NCBI GenBank assembly: GCA_033239525.1 | Contig: BSYO01000033.1 | Location: 11,213,501-11,277,500, forward strand | Reading direction: 5' to 3' | Source of the DNA: Nepenthes gracilis | Taxonomy: Eukaryota > Streptophyta > Magnoliopsida > Caryophyllales > Nepenthaceae | Length of the DNA stretch: 64,000 nucleotides | Part shown: positions 23,001-36,034 of the stretch, one piece after another | Numbering within the stretch: position 1 is the stretch's first letter | Layout of the letters: every line of letters starts with the position of its first letter | Notes under the pieces: model-generated | Database searches by the model: none | Told to the model about the DNA's origin: nothing | Seen by the model: the letters and a program-made list of their open reading frames with translations, nothing else | Position numbers and translations under genes: made by a program

Positions 23001-23760
23001 GTGAAATATGATTTTAAGTAAATGACCTGAATTCATGTTGATATTTCTTCTCAAAAAAACTTATATAAGAGAGCAGACGTTGCTTATATAATTATTTTCT
23101 TGAGAGGTTCGTATGTAAGTTTTTGGAGGCAGATTAATTACAAGAAAATATATATTATAAGCAGTAGCTATATTTATAAAATATGAAAATTAATTATCAT
23201 AAAAACAAAATTAATTATTATATTAATAAAATTAACCGTAATTAATCTCAAAAAGATTAAAAAAAGTCATAATACTCAATAAATAAATCAATACGGTTAG
23301 TAAAAATTTTCACATAAACAAGCCCGAAAAGAATCCTATTGCCCTTTTCAATAACCACGGGCACTTCTATTTCTCCTACACAATATTGTAAAATTTACCC
23401 AGCCGGGGATCTTGATTTGTTCGAGGGCACAATCTGACCATTCAAAATAGGTAAGTAGGATCCTATTTTATCTGTACTTGAAATAAGATTCCCGAACTCA
23501 AAATTTACTATCAATGATATAAAAAGAACATATCTATAATTTTTTAAAACATTTTAATATTCATATTGATTGAATATTTAACCTAATATATATATAAAAA
23601 AAATATTATCTTATATTATATCATTTGTGACAATCATATATATAATTCGAAATGTGTACCACAATCAATGTGGGAAAAAAGATTATTGAGAATAAAAAAT
23701 AAATAGAGATATATATAATAAGATAATGTTATTAGCGGTGGCGATACTTATATAATGTAA
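20061..23760. other. AT-rich intergenic DNA
   Basis: No supportable gene. The 20300-20800 part repeats phrases such as tcaaacctattta and ctcaaac in a degenerate way, like an old MITE or SINE. A short AAT run lies near 21748. A GC-richer patch at 21830-22030 repeats tttagaaactc and gctcgag-like words. At 23405-23490 a small palindromic unit has ends ggggatcttgattt and gaaataagattccc. Confidence 0.35.
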
Positions 23761-23860
23761 CACTATGGGAATTGATTAAATATTATTATATGAAGGGAAT
23801 TTATTCGATGATGCAGCCGCAACAAAGTGGCCTCCTGCAACGACCCAATGGCAAATGCCA

Positions 23861-24109
23861 GCCGTGGGCGAAGTAGGATTCTACATCTTGTATGGGTAAA
23901 GCAAGGTCTTACTTTATTTGTTTGAGTAGTCAGATTGCGTCGTCTTTTGAAATCGACCACCGAGATTTATTTTATTTTAAATTTTTTAAAAATTTATATT
24001 ATAAATAAATACGGGTAATCAGTTTCAACAAACAGTGCATTTTGACCCCCCAAATGAGCAAAGTAGGATCCATTTTTACGTACGCACGAAACAAGATCCC
24101 CAAACTCAC
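23861..24109. mobile_element. Insertion of 249 bp with an 11-bp target duplication
   Basis: The perfect 11-bp repeat GGCAAATGCCA flanks this segment (23850-23860 and 24110-24120), and the sequence on either side joins as the defensin-like exon. A long duplication suggests a Mutator-like mover. Terminal inverted repeats are weak (cgaagtaggattctac against the region of aaagtaggatcc). An aagtaggatc unit inside resembles the small repeat at 23450-23500. Confidence 0.6.
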
Positions 24110-24188
24110 GGCAAATGCCATCAAATCCCATCTTCCGGCACGTTTTGTTGCATGCAAACTCTCCTTCGCATGGGCCAAAGTTGCACCA

Positions 24189-24434
24189 GACTCGGGGTGG
24201 CTGTAATGCTTCTAGGAAGCCATCGAATTAAAAATCCGACTGCTCCCATTTTATATTAAAAAATATAGTTTTTAATTTTTTTATATTTTTTTCAGCTTTT
24301 GATTATAAAAACAAACATTTTAATATTTTTATTTTTAAATTTTATAATTTTTTTTTAAAATAGGAGCCGTTAGATTTTAATCCAACGGCTCCCGTTGGCG
24401 TTGGATGGGGCTGTGCGTTGCAGCCCCCCTCGTT
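24189..24434. mobile_element. MITE with long inverted ends in the defensin-like exon
   Basis: The left end ggggtggctgtaatgc pairs with the reverse complement of the right end, gggggggctgcaacgc. Similarity continues inward through the ctcccatttta / taaaataggag region. The flanks ccaaagttgcacca (24175-24188) and ccaagctgcacca (24435-24447) are a near-perfect target duplication. The interior is AT-rich and non-coding. Confidence 0.7.
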
Positions 24435-24470
24435 CCAAGCTGCACCAGCACGCCGGTTCACTCGCTTCTC

Positions 24471-24889
24471 TTGCATGCATGCCAACCATATATTAATTTC
24501 AGGTTACGTGCAACATATATTTCAAAAAAATAATATTTATATACCCATTTTGTGTATATTTTTTTAAATTATTAAAATCGGTGAGCGAATAAAGAGATAT
24601 GAGAGAGAAATATTAAAATAATATGAGGTATATATCTATTTTTAATAATTTCACTATGGGTAGATGTACAAGTGGACATATAAATACTATTATCTTATAT
24701 TTTATGAGGAATTAAGAAGCTCTAAAGCATTATAACGTAATTAAATGTTTATTAATATATGCTAGCGATGGCCTCTCCATATCAATCATCCAAAATTTGA
24801 AACAAAATTTATAAAATAAAAAGTATTTAAGGTAATTTTATAGTGTAAATTGTATACCAATTGATCTATCTATTTTTTTTAAAGTGAAA

Positions 24890-24922
<33 letters not shown>

Positions 24923-25685
24923 GTTATTATTATTATTATATGTGTGTGAGCATGACAGGGATTCGAGGAAGTTCCATCTTTAATAAAAATAAATGCTTTA
25001 TTTTTTATATCTTGGTCATTCTTATTTAAATAAATAATTATAATTTAATTAATTTTTTATATGTGTACGAGCATAAAGTCGTTGCTCTTTCTCTCTCCAT
25101 CTTCTCCCCGTAAAGTTTCTTATGTTTTCACCATTCTTGCTAATAAGTCCTTCCATCTGGGGTTGATAATAATTGACAAGGCATATAAATAGGATATTAC
25201 TGCAAGTTAAATTCTTTGTTGGGATCATTCAATAGGTAAAACAATTAATAGTTTTGATTTAATTATTTTTAAATTATTAAATTTTATTTTTTCAATATAA
25301 ATAAATCAAAATAATTTATTTTTAGAGGAGTGTTTAAGATTGAAAGATATAGAGATTGTATATATGTGAGAAATATAATTTTCTTATGGTACGTTTGGTT
25401 ATTAGAATGAAATATGATGTGAACGAAATAGTTATCATTAGGGAATAAAAAAAGATGAAAATAGAATTAAGAATTTTTATTCTTATATTTAGTTGTTGGA
25501 ATAAAATAGGTTGAGAATTAGTATTCTAATATTTCATATGTGATAATAGTATGAGGGATATGTTAAAATTTATATTAATAACTTTTTTACCATTATTTAA
25601 GAAAAAAGAGATTTTGTAGGTTAGAAAATATGAACAATACCTACATCCCTCCGTAATGATATCCTCGACGATTATAATATCATTC

Positions 25686-25688
<3 letters not shown>
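24471..25688. other. AT-rich intergenic DNA with an ATT microsatellite
   Basis: No gene seen. An ATT repeat lies at about 24892-24940. The rest is low-complexity AT-rich sequence. Confidence 0.5.
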
Positions 25689-25746
<58 letters not shown>

Positions 25747-25748
25747 GA
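25689..25748. repeat. AAT microsatellite
   Basis: About 19 consecutive AAT units, bordering the start of the copia LTR region. Confidence 0.95.
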
Positions 25749-25769
25749 GTAAAAGATTTCCTAATATCA

Positions 25770-26592
25770 CACGGATATTATCAACTTTCTAAATTAAAAG
25801 AGATTTGATTCTTGCTGATTAGAAAATATTTAGAGAAATATTTGGTGAGATTATTTTTTAATTTGGAGATATTATTTATTAGGAAAGATTTGATTTTGAT
25901 TATGAAAAATATTTGGTGAAATTATTTTTTATTTTGGAGATATTGTTAGTTAAGAAATTATATTTATTTTCTAATTAATTTATAATAGAAACTCTATATA
26001 AAGGGCTCTAACTATGTTGGATTCAAGCAATCAAGTAAGTATTGATAAGTTGGGAGAAAAAGAAGAGAAAGAGAGGGAAAAGAAAGAAGAGAAAGATTCA
26101 AACATTCGATTAAATTTTGAATTGTATTCCAATATTTGGACCTTAGGTATGCTATTTTTAGAATTACAAAGAATATCTTTACTAGTCATATTTTTACTAT
26201 TTTATCTTATATTCATTATTACTCGATCTATTTATTATAAGATGTTTAATCCTTATATTTATAGGATTTGTATAACTATTGTTATAAAGTGTCTAGTCTT
26301 TATATTTATATGGCTTGTATTACTGTTGTTATAAGGTGTCTAATTTTTATATTTATAGGATTTGTGTAACTGTTATTATGATGCGTTTAGTCTTTACATT
26401 TGTGGAGTTCATATAACCAACAATTTTATAGTGGAGATATTTCTGACAAATCATTTCATAATTTTTTCTCATTTTTAAGATGATTTTTCACATAAAAATT
26501 ATATCTTATTTTATTATTAGTGATTATTATGTCCTTGTTACAAATTATTGATTATTTACTCGCTATTCAAATAAACAGTTCGAGTTTCAACA
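25770..26592 (+). mobile_element. Copia 5' LTR (left end unresolved)
   Basis: A TATA box, ctctatataaagg, sits near 25991. The LTR ends gagtttcaaca at 26592, directly before a primer site reading tgatatcaaagat, a decayed TGGTATCAGAG for initiator tRNA-Met. Its last roughly 350 bp recur at 40655-40933. The true left end could not be fixed. Confidence 0.6.
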
Positions 26593-26667
26593 AGTGATAT
26601 CAAAGATAAGATTATTTGTATCGCGTATTAAACTTTATTTGAATCGATAAAGGTTGGGAACAAAATA

Positions 26668-27210
26668 GTTTGTTTAAATGGCACAAATTATGATATTTGG
26701 AGGAGCAAGACGAAATATTTATTATTTATAAAAATAATGTATTTTTCGGTATTTGTTACGTGAAAGGTTGAGTTAAAATCCAAGGAGAAATAAGTTTTTG
26801 AATATGAACAAATTTATGGTTATATTCAACAATTTATAAATGATAATGTGTACAATTGTACTTAAAATGAGACGAATGTAAAGATGTTATGGGAAAAGTT
26901 GGAGATGCTCTATACTTCAAAAATTGGTAACAATAAATTATACCACTTGATGAAATTGATACAAGTGAGGTACAAGGATGACACGTCGATTGTCGATCAC
27001 TTGAATGAATTTTAAGAATTTATGGATTAGTTGAGTGGTATGGAAATTAAATTCGATGACGAGTTATTTGACTTGTGGCTATTGACTACCCTACTGGATT
27101 TTTGGAAGGTGATGTGGATTACCATTATCAATATCATTTCAAATGATATGGTGACTTTAGAAATAGCAAATGAAGCCATGCTAAATGAGGAAATGAGACA
27201 TCAATCATAG
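26668..27210 (+). pseudogene. Copia gag, N-terminal part
   Basis: The translation shows the copia gag pattern: LNGTNYDIW near 26672, LWEKLEMLYTSKIGNNKLYH near 26887-26950, then HLNEF, FDDEL and LLTTL, and finally NEAMLNEEMRHQS near 27170-27208. Three in-frame stops interrupt it. The gene is cut right after the EEMR block by the gypsy insertion. Its zinc-knuckle part resumes at about 38700. Confidence 0.85.
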
Positions 27211-27215
27211 CAGTA

Positions 27216-29891
27216 TGGTAATATTCTGCATCCCATTTAAATTATTTTAATATTAATTTTAATTCTAGGTATTTCGGATGTGGTAAAAATTAATTAAAAT
27301 ATTATAAAATTTTCAGGAATGATCAAAATTTTGGAGTGGCGCTCGGAGCGCCATGTGCTGTTATCTAGATATTGATTGGATTTTAGAATTAAAAAAAAGA
27401 TATATAATAATAATAATATATTATTATTATTATTATTAAATGAAAAAGAAAAGAAAAAAACAAGAGAATAGAAAAGAAGAAAGAGGAAGGATAGAAGGAG
27501 TCGGGAGAGAGAGAGGCGATTAGGGTTTCACACGGGTAAAGGAGGAGGAGAAGGGAGAGGAGATCGGTGTCAACGACGGCATGCGGAGGTTGTGCATAGG
27601 TGAGCGGCGGCCGCGAATGTCCCAGGTGAGGCCGCGATTGTCACGGGTGAGGCCGCGGCAGTTGCGGGTTGAGGCGGCGACGGCGCTGGGAGAGGACATC
27701 GGTGTCGGAAGAGTCGATGGCGGCTGTTTGGGGTGATAGCGGCGATATCGGTGGTTGTGATTGTGAGTTGTGGTGCGGCGCAGGCTGCGGTGACAGTGGT
27801 GTGATGCGAAGGAGGGAAACCACGCGAGGAGAGAGAGAGAGGGAGGCAGCGATGAGCAACGGTAGCCACGTAACGGCGCCGGTGCCGGTTGGGTGGTGTC
27901 GAGGAGGTCAGCAACGGCCACGTGAGGCGGCGCGGTAGTGAGCGGAGGCTACGACGTGTGGCAGCAGCGCGAGCGGTGTGAGAGGAAAGAGATCGACGAC
28001 AGGCCATGCGAGGAGAGAAGTCGCGTGAGAGAGAGGACGAGGGCTAGACAGGAGGCAGCGGCGGCAATGGTGGTCGCTTGGAAGGCCGACGACAGCCGTT
28101 CGAGGTGGCAAACGGTGGTAGTTGTGTGGCTGAGGCCGTGCGCAGAGAGGAGAGAGGGTAGCATGGGGTGTGCATGAAGCATGAGAGAGAAAGGCTTGAT
28201 TGGAGTGCTTCGAGACATCCTTTTGTCAGATTTGCGGAGTATGATATCAAAGCAAGAATCATCTAACTTTATTATTGGTCTGATTTAATTTCTGATACAT
28301 TTTGACTACTGTGGGAAATTTTACTAACATGCATATATTTTTATACGCACCCAATTTATTAATTATGTACATGCATGTATGTTTTATCGATTGTGTAGTA
28401 TTTTTACACTGGTATTTATGATTTGGAGGGTTTTCGAATACCCAGACGGTATATATGTATATTTGTATATCCGTATATTGTGGAACCATGAATCAAACCT
28501 TACATTAATCATGCATATTACCGGGGGCAGGGTAACTACGGGACCATGGTGGTCCGAGACCTGATGGTTCGTTATATGTGATCCGATACATGAGATATGG
28601 TACCGCTCTCGACGAGTAGGCTTAGTCCCGACGGGGATTATATAATAGGCTACTTTCATCGAAAGAAAGGTTGAGATATTTTAGTAGCTGACCTGTCCTA
28701 CTGTATTTAATTGAGAACCATTGTACGGAATTGAAGGAATTAATATATTCGGACTTCCTCAATATATAACTAAAATTTGAGTTTGCACACAAAACCACGA
28801 GTGGTAAAATATAGTAAGTTTCTAATCTATGGGAGATAGAGTACATAGATGGCCTTGAGCTACTGGACTAAATTGTAACCGAGCCTTGAGCTATTGGCTT
28901 AAATCGCAGCCGATATAGCCGTAGTTACCGGACGAGAGTAACCATTCCTCAAGTTGGAATTATTTATCTTTGGTTCTCCGATTTCGTATATACTTTATAG
29001 TTCTGCATGTATTTGGGTGAAGAATGATTTTGAGATACATTAATTGGCCCACAATTGGGCGATAGGAATGTCTCGTACGTATAAAGATGTGATAAATCCG
29101 AAACGTGTTTTGATTTATATTTTAGTTCCGGCGGTCTTCTCAATTTCTACATTATGAGATTTAGATCCGGACGATAGTATATGTCCCACACGGATGTAGT
29201 GATGGTCGTAATTATATAATGTGATATCGGATCATATGATATGATATCGCCTATGATATTTGACCGGATCATTATATATTACGATTATATCCCCGAGGGA
29301 CTGTTTGAAATGGACGATTATTTAGTAAGAGACATCTCCTCAATTTTCAAGGATTTCATAGACCTTGTGTTTTATGTTTTACACGGTTGTGATCTGTTAT
29401 CCATTTCCTCTGATTTATACACACTGTTTACTTATATATAATGTTTGCTGAGTTCTAGGCTCGCGTTTTCATATTTTATCCATTCAAACCAGTGGCTTGA
29501 ATACGCTTGTAGAGTTCGGACACGATTTGATGCGGCTGATCTCTATCGGTGAGTAGAGATGTTCATATCGGTTATGTTTCAGATCTCGAAAATGTGTTAT
29601 GATTGTGTCTTCGGTTGGATGAGTGCCTTGATCCATATATGGGATATATTAGAGTTATTGCATCATGTTGATGAGTTATTATTATTTTCAATACTTCCCT
29701 TATAATTGTGGATAGTAGGTCGTGTAATATGTTATCCGAATTTATATCCGATGAGATCTTATACAGGTTTTATTATATCGGGTCCTGTACGTGTATGACT
29801 GTCACACTTGGGTTGGGTTTTTATGGTTGATAAAAATATTATTATCGATTTTATTTTTAACTTACGTATATTGTGTTCTTGGGTTATAATA
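27216..29891 (+). mobile_element. Gypsy element, 5' LTR (2.68 kb)
   Basis: It starts TGGTAATATTC and ends ATAATA, just before a primer site ttggtattagag (29895). It is collinear with the second LTR starting TGTAATATTCC at 33525. It includes a GA- and GGCGG-rich block (27480-28180) and several open frames that are compositional artefacts. It sits inside the copia gag. The flanks CAGTA and TGTAT match only imperfectly as a target duplication. Confidence 0.8.
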
Positions 29892-32800
29892 GAATTGGTA
29901 TTAGAGAAAAGGTCGTAAGGAAAGATGTTTTTAGGTCATCTTGAGTGAGAAATTGATCAAATATTTAGCGCGATAAGTGTAGTCTGTGGTAAAGAATGAA
30001 AATTTTAGTTGTAAATATTTGAATTTGATTCGTGAAGTCGATTAATAGGCTATGATGAGTCGCGTGAGCAATGTAATGGGTGATTCGATCCAGCAGCAAG
30101 ATGAGAGCTTGGTTGCTATGTGAAGGATGGTCTGTTAGAGGTGAGATAAAGCACTCTTCAAATGATTATATGTGAGCCAATTTGGAAGATTTTTAGAATT
30201 TTTGATCCAATTAAGGGTTATATTGAGCTTCAGAAAGTGGAGGACGTATTTGAGATTTTTAGGTTGTTCAGATGAAACTCAATCTACTATTCATAAGTTG
30301 GAGAGTGAGGTAAGCCAGTGGTGAATTTCTTAGTGTCGTATTCCACTTCTTGTAATGTTTTTATGGAGGTAATTTTTGGGAGTCACTCCCTGTTTGGCAT
30401 TCGGGATAGTCAGAAAGGTTAATTTAGTTGGTGAAGACACGGGAATAAGTCTGTGGCCTTTGAGATTGTATGTAAATGTTATATATTTTCCTAATTTCTA
30501 GAATGAGCTTTGAGGAAGTCTACCCCTGATGGGTAAACCTTTGATCTGTTAAGTTTGTGGACTCCGATGTCCGATCTGGGTTTGTAGATATCAATGGTTG
30601 GTTGATCTAATTTTATTTGATGAGCTAGACTTTGATGTGATATTAGGAGTGACTTGGTTGGCAAGTCGCGATACTAGTATGGATTATTCTGTAGGAATAT
30701 TCTAATTTGCAATTTGAGTTGTGAATTTTGAATATAAGGAATAGTCGATTGAAAAGCGATGAAATTGATATGATGGTGCCTCCAAGTTAATTGATGAGAA
30801 TGTGTACTGAATTTATTTGGCCTATGTGGCCACATTTGGGAGTCGTTATGTGGTCATAAAGGATTTTCTAGTTGTATGGTAATTCGAGGCTATTTCTTAG
30901 AGGATTAGCCTGGATTGTCTTTTGATCAATAATTGAGGTTGTTGTTGAGGTTGTGTTAGGAGTAGCATCAATTTTGAGGATCTTGTATATAATAGTGGAG
31001 GCATCGGTCAAGTGTTTTTCCATGGGGTGCCTCAGTGCCTTTGGGATGAGTTAGATGAATCGATGAGATTATCAATAAATTATTGAAGATTTAATTCGTT
31101 TGGAAAATGAATCATTTGATAAGAGAATGTTGAAAATTATAGGTGATTTGTTTGATCAATTGTTAGGGTTCGATATTTTCTAAAATTGCTATGTATTAGA
31201 AGTATTGTTAATTAAGAATGATTGGGAATTTGTGCCGGAGATAGCCTTCAAGATAGAGGTACGGCCTCTGTGAGCTTCTGTAGTGTTTTTGGTTAGTAAT
31301 TTCGTTGACATCTTTTGTAGATATTATGAATCAAACATTTTGGCCGTATTGGGTGTATTTGTGATGGCTTCATTAATGATATTTTAATTTGTTCAAGATA
31401 TTTATGTGGGGTATGAGGTTTGTCAGAGGACTGTGTCATAGCTATGAATGATAGCCAGGTGTTTATCCAATTTAGGAGATATAAGTTTAATTGAAAGTAG
31501 TGTTATTTTGGGCATGTTGTTTCTTCGATGACATGTTTGTGGATCTGTGGAAGATTGAAGTGGTGGCCGGTTGGGAAAGACCATCGTTTGTTGCAAAGGT
31601 GCGCGATTTCTTGGGTCTGGTTAAATCTGTTCAGTGATTTGTTGAGGATTCATCGAGAATTGTAGCTTCCGTGGGACGTTTGACTTCGTAGCGATCGGTG
31701 TTTATTGGAATAGTAATTGTGATTGGAATTTTTAAGAAATGAAGGGCGGATTATCGACAATGTCGATTTGGTCGATCCTTGATGAATCAAGTTAATCTGT
31801 GGTAGGTTGTGATACTTCTAAGGAAGATTTGAGGTTGTATTTTGATGCAACGTATTCAGATGATTGCCTATGGGTTACGGCGGTTGAATGTTTATGATCA
31901 AGGTTACTCCACTTATGGCTTGGAGTTAGCAATTAAGGTCTTTACTTTGAGGATTTAGAAATGTTATTTGTATGGAGATAGTTATGGTTCAATTTGATTA
32001 CAAAAGTTTGAAGAAACTATTTTAGAAAATGAGTTAATCTTGTGGCATTGTAAGTGGGTGAATCGCTTAAGGGCTGTGATGGAAGCTTCGATGTCAGCTG
32101 AAAAGAAGAATATTATTGGCGATGTTTTGGGTTGGAAGTCTTTGGATTTGATGTGACGATAATTCGCAGTCTGGTAATTAATCTGAGTAGTGCAGTGGAA
32201 GCATATGAGTCTGTAGCCTTCGGTTGTAAAATTTAATTTAGATTTTTAGGCTGTGAATCTGATTTGAAATATGGTTTGAGGACAATAATTATGTGAATGT
32301 TTTGTTGAGTCCTGCGATTTTGGAGAAGTGGTGGTTTCAATGGATCAGCCTGAAATCTCATTGAGTAGAAGAAGATTTTGCTGATAGAAGTGGTAGGTAG
32401 GTGGATCCATTTTCAGCCTATGCGTATGCTGTTTAGGATAGAGTTGCATTAGGAGTTTGCGTTGTAATGTCTTCTATCTTCGTTTTGAGTGGAGAAGCTA
32501 CAGAGTCGATGAATAATCCCTACCAAGATTTGGCTCTGAACCAGACTCCTTCTGTAGAAGAAACTTTTGTGAAGATCAAAAGTGAAATTCTTTTTGTTCG
32601 ATCTATCATGAAACTGGACATGAACAAGCAGAGCCTCGATTTGTGGATGAAAACTCATGGAGCAGTTGAGGTTGTCAGCAGCTATTGTGGAGTTGGAGTG
32701 GTCTAAGTTTGTAATGAACGTTGAAGATTCTTCACCAATGGAGTGGCATGTTGATCATGCGTCTCGTGCCTAAAGGAAGAAGCCAAGAAGAAGAAGCTTT

Positions 32801-33524
32801 TGAGATTGTCTTTGGTTTGCTTTGGGTAGTGAGGAATTTGGTGGCTATTCGGATGATGATGGATAAGTTAATGAAGTCGACTCATTGCTTGCTGATCAGA
32901 ATGTCATTCTCGAGTTTGGCCATCAACGCATTATCGAGATAAAGAGATTGGAAGATATTCTAATTTTGTGGCTCTTAATTGTGATTGGAAGTAGATAATT
33001 GATCAGAGTTGTGCAGTGAATGCGTGTCGATTCACGGTTATTGGTCACAAGATTTGATTTGAGGATTGACATCAGATTCGCAGCCCGGTTAGATGATTGA
33101 AAAAAGTGGTCAAATGTTTCTAAAAGTATCATGAATAAAAGAATTTCAAGTTTCGTGGGTAAATAATAGATTGAAGTTGAGGTTCAATTGGCATTTTTAG
33201 GTTTTGTAGCTAATTGGAGAGGTGGCCAATAGATTCGAGTTGCCTCGAGTTTGGTGGAATTATTATGATGTATTTTGTGTATATATGTTGGGAAATTCAT
33301 ATATGATTCGTCTCACGTGTTAGGTTTGAGTCATTGAAAATTGTTGTGAATCTATCGTATGTTGGGGTTTTGGTTCTGATACTTTAATAAAAAGATCAGG
33401 TGTTGAGGATCAGATTTTTGAAGGAATCATTTGGTTGAGGTTAAGTCCGGAAGAATGATCCTTATCTATTCAAGGATTAATGTGCGTAAATTTTGAGGAC
33501 AAAATTTTTATAAGGATGAGAGAA
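29892..33524 (+). pseudogene. Gypsy internal region, strongly decayed gag-pol
   Basis: Scattered but ordered matches to a Ty3/gypsy polyprotein are visible on the plus strand. A polymerase N-terminal region (AYVATFG, VVIKDF) lies near 30810-30870, and SMRLSINY, the start of RT, near 31060. RNase H words YGLELAI.VFTLRI and YLYGDSYG lie near 31915-31990. An integrase phrase MVDKLTKSTHFL-like (DKLMKSTHCLLIRMSFS) lies near 32860-32930. Stops and frameshifts are everywhere. The RH-before-INT order identifies gypsy. Confidence 0.7.
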
Positions 33525-33711
33525 TGTAATATTCCGTATCCCGTTTGAATTATTTTAATATTAATTATAATTTTGGGTATTTCAAATGTGATAAAAATTA
33601 ATTAAAATATTATAAAATTTTCAAGAATGATCGAAATTTTGGAGTGGCACCCGAAGTGTTCCTGTGCTGTTATCCGGATATCGATTGGATTTTAGAATTT
33701 AACAAAAAAGA

Positions 33712-33751
<40 letters not shown>

Positions 33752-36034
33752 AATAGAAATAAAAAGAAAAAAAAAGAGAAGGGAAAAGAAGAAAAAGGAG
33801 GAAGAGAGGGAGTCGGGGAGAGAGAGAGGCGATTAGGGTTTCGCGTGGGTGAAGGAGGAGGAGAAGGGAGAGGAGATCAGCGTCAACGGCGGCATGCGGA
33901 GGTTGTGCGCAGGTGAGCGGCGGCACTGGGTGAGGAAATTAATGTCGGAAGAGTCAACGGCAACCGTTTGGGGTGATAGCGGCGACATCAGTGGTCGCGG
34001 TGGTGAGTTGTGGCACGGTGCAGGCTGCGGCAACGGTGGCGTGATGCGAAGGAGGGAAGCCACGTGAGGAGAGAGAGGGAGGCAGCGATGAGTAGCAACG
34101 GCCACGTAACGGTGCCGGTGCCGGCGAGGGGGCTAACAACTGCCACGTGAGGCGGCACAGTGGTGAGCAGAGGCTGCGGCATGCGATAGCAGCACCAGCA
34201 GTGCGAGGGGAGAGAAATCGATGATGGGCCGCGTGAGGAGAGAAGTCGCATGAGAGAGAGGATGGCGGATGGATGGGAGGCAGCGGCGGCGACCGCCATT
34301 CGAGGAGGCAGTGGCGGCGACCGCCGTTCGAGGCGACAGGCGGCAATAGCAGTGCGGTTGAGGCCGTGCGCAGAGAGGAGAGAGGGTAGCGCGGGGTGTG
34401 CATGAAGCAGGAGAGAGAAAGGCTTGATTTGAGTGTTTTGAGACATGATTTTGTCAGATTTGCGGAGTATGATATCAAGACAAGTATCCTTTAGCCCTAT
34501 TCTTGGTTTGATTTAATTTTTGATATATTTTAACTATTGTGGGAGATTTTATTAACATGCACGTATTTTTATACGCACCCAATTTATTAATGATGTACAT
34601 GCATGTATGTTTTATTGGTTGTGCAGTGCTTTTATACTGGTATTTATGATTTGGAGGGTTTTTGGATACCTGGACGTTATATATGTACATTTGTATATCC
34701 GTATATTGTGGAACTATGAATCAGACCTTATATTAATCATGCATGTTGTCGGGGGCAAGGTTACTGTGGGATCATGACGGTTCGAGACCCGATGGGTCGT
34801 TATATGTGATCCGATACATGAGATATTGTTATCGCTCCCAATAGGGAGGCTTAGTCCCGATGGGGATATATATAATAGGCTACTTCCGCCGAAAGGAAGG
34901 TTGAGATGTTTTAATAGCTGACCTACCCCACTATATATTTAATTAAAAACCATCGTAAGCAATTGACGAAACTAATATATTCGAACGTCCTAATATATAA
35001 TTAAAATTTGATGTTGCACCCAAAGTCACGGGTGGTAAAATATATTGAGCAAGTTCCTAATCTATGAGAGACAGAGTACATGAATGGCCATAAGCTACTG
35101 GCCTAAATCGTAGTCGAGTCTTGACCTGCTAGCTTAAATCGTAGCCGATATAGCCGTGGTTATCGAATGAGGGTAACCCTTACTCAAGTTGATATTACTG
35201 ATTTTTGGTTCTCGGATTTCGTGAATGCTTTGTAATTCTACATGTACTTGGGTGAAGGATGATTTTGAGATACACCGATTGGCTCATATTTAGGCGATAG
35301 GAATGTCTCGTATGTATAAAGATGTGATAAACTTGAAATATATTTTGATTTATATTTTAGTTTCGACGGTCTTCTCTCGATTTCTGTATTATAAGATTTA
35401 GATTCGGACGATGGTATGTGTCCTATATGGATGTAGTGACAGTCACGATTATGTAATGTGACATCGGATCATATGATATGATATCGTCTATGATATTCGA
35501 TCGGATCGTTATTTATTATGATTATGTCTAGGAGGAACTGTTTGATATGGATGATGATTTAGTATGAGACATCTCCTCGATTTTCAGGGATTTCACGAAC
35601 CTTGTGTTTTATGTCTTACACGGTTCTGATGTGTTATCCATTCCCTTTGATTTATACACGTTGTTTACTTATATATGATACTTGTTGAGTTCATATTTTT
35701 ATGTTTTATCCCTTCAAACCAGTAGCTTGGATATACTTGTGGAGTTTGGACACGATTTGATACGGCAGATCTCTATCGGTGAGTAGAGATGTTTAGATTA
35801 TGTATGTTTTAGATCTCGAAAATGTATTATGATTGTGTCTTTAGTCGGATGAGGGCATTGATCCATGTGTGGGATATATTGGAATTATTGTTCATGTTGA
35901 TAAGTTATTATTATGTTCAATACCTCCATTGCGATTGTAGATAGCAGGTCATGTAATTTGTTGTCTGAATTTATATCTGATAAGATCTTGTACAAATTTT
36001 ATTATATCGTATCCTATATGTATATGACTGTCAC
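33525..36034 (+). mobile_element. Gypsy element, 3' LTR, first part
   Basis: A diverged copy of the LTR at 27216-29891, starting TGTAATATTCC. It stops at GTCAC (36030-36034), where a solo LTR has inserted, and resumes at 38538. Substitutions and small indels against the 5' LTR are many, so the insertion is old. Confidence 0.8.

Larger units (their letters stand above)
23801..24470 (-). pseudogene. Defensin-like peptide cysteine exon, disrupted
   Basis: Three separated minus-strand pieces match the cysteine exon of the defensin-like gene at 60431-60585. They are about 24470-24435 (reading EASEPACW), about 24188-24110 (CNFGPCEGEFACNKTC, the C-x4-C-x5-C-x3-C core) and about 23860-23801 (the C-terminal part). 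Two insertions separate them. The acceptor AG of the intact gene corresponds to AA here. A one-base difference near 23840 removes the final cysteine cluster from the expected frame. No first exon was found nearby. It is therefore a dead copy of a secreted cysteine-rich peptide gene. The alignment with the intact exon is my own, by eye. Confidence 0.65.

Noticed and set aside
23763..23960. Minus-strand frame as an independent small protein
   Set aside because: It crosses the boundary between an insertion and the defensin-like pseudogene exon, and its frame is not that of the cysteine-rich family.
27520..28262. Many long open frames, some over 130 codons, in a GC-rich block
   Set aside because: They lie inside the gypsy LTR and recur at 33699-34478 in the other LTR. 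They overlap in several frames and both strands and have no domain.
33644..34478. Open frames of up to 174 codons
   Set aside because: This is the same LTR block as 27520-28262, not conserved in frame between the two LTR copies.
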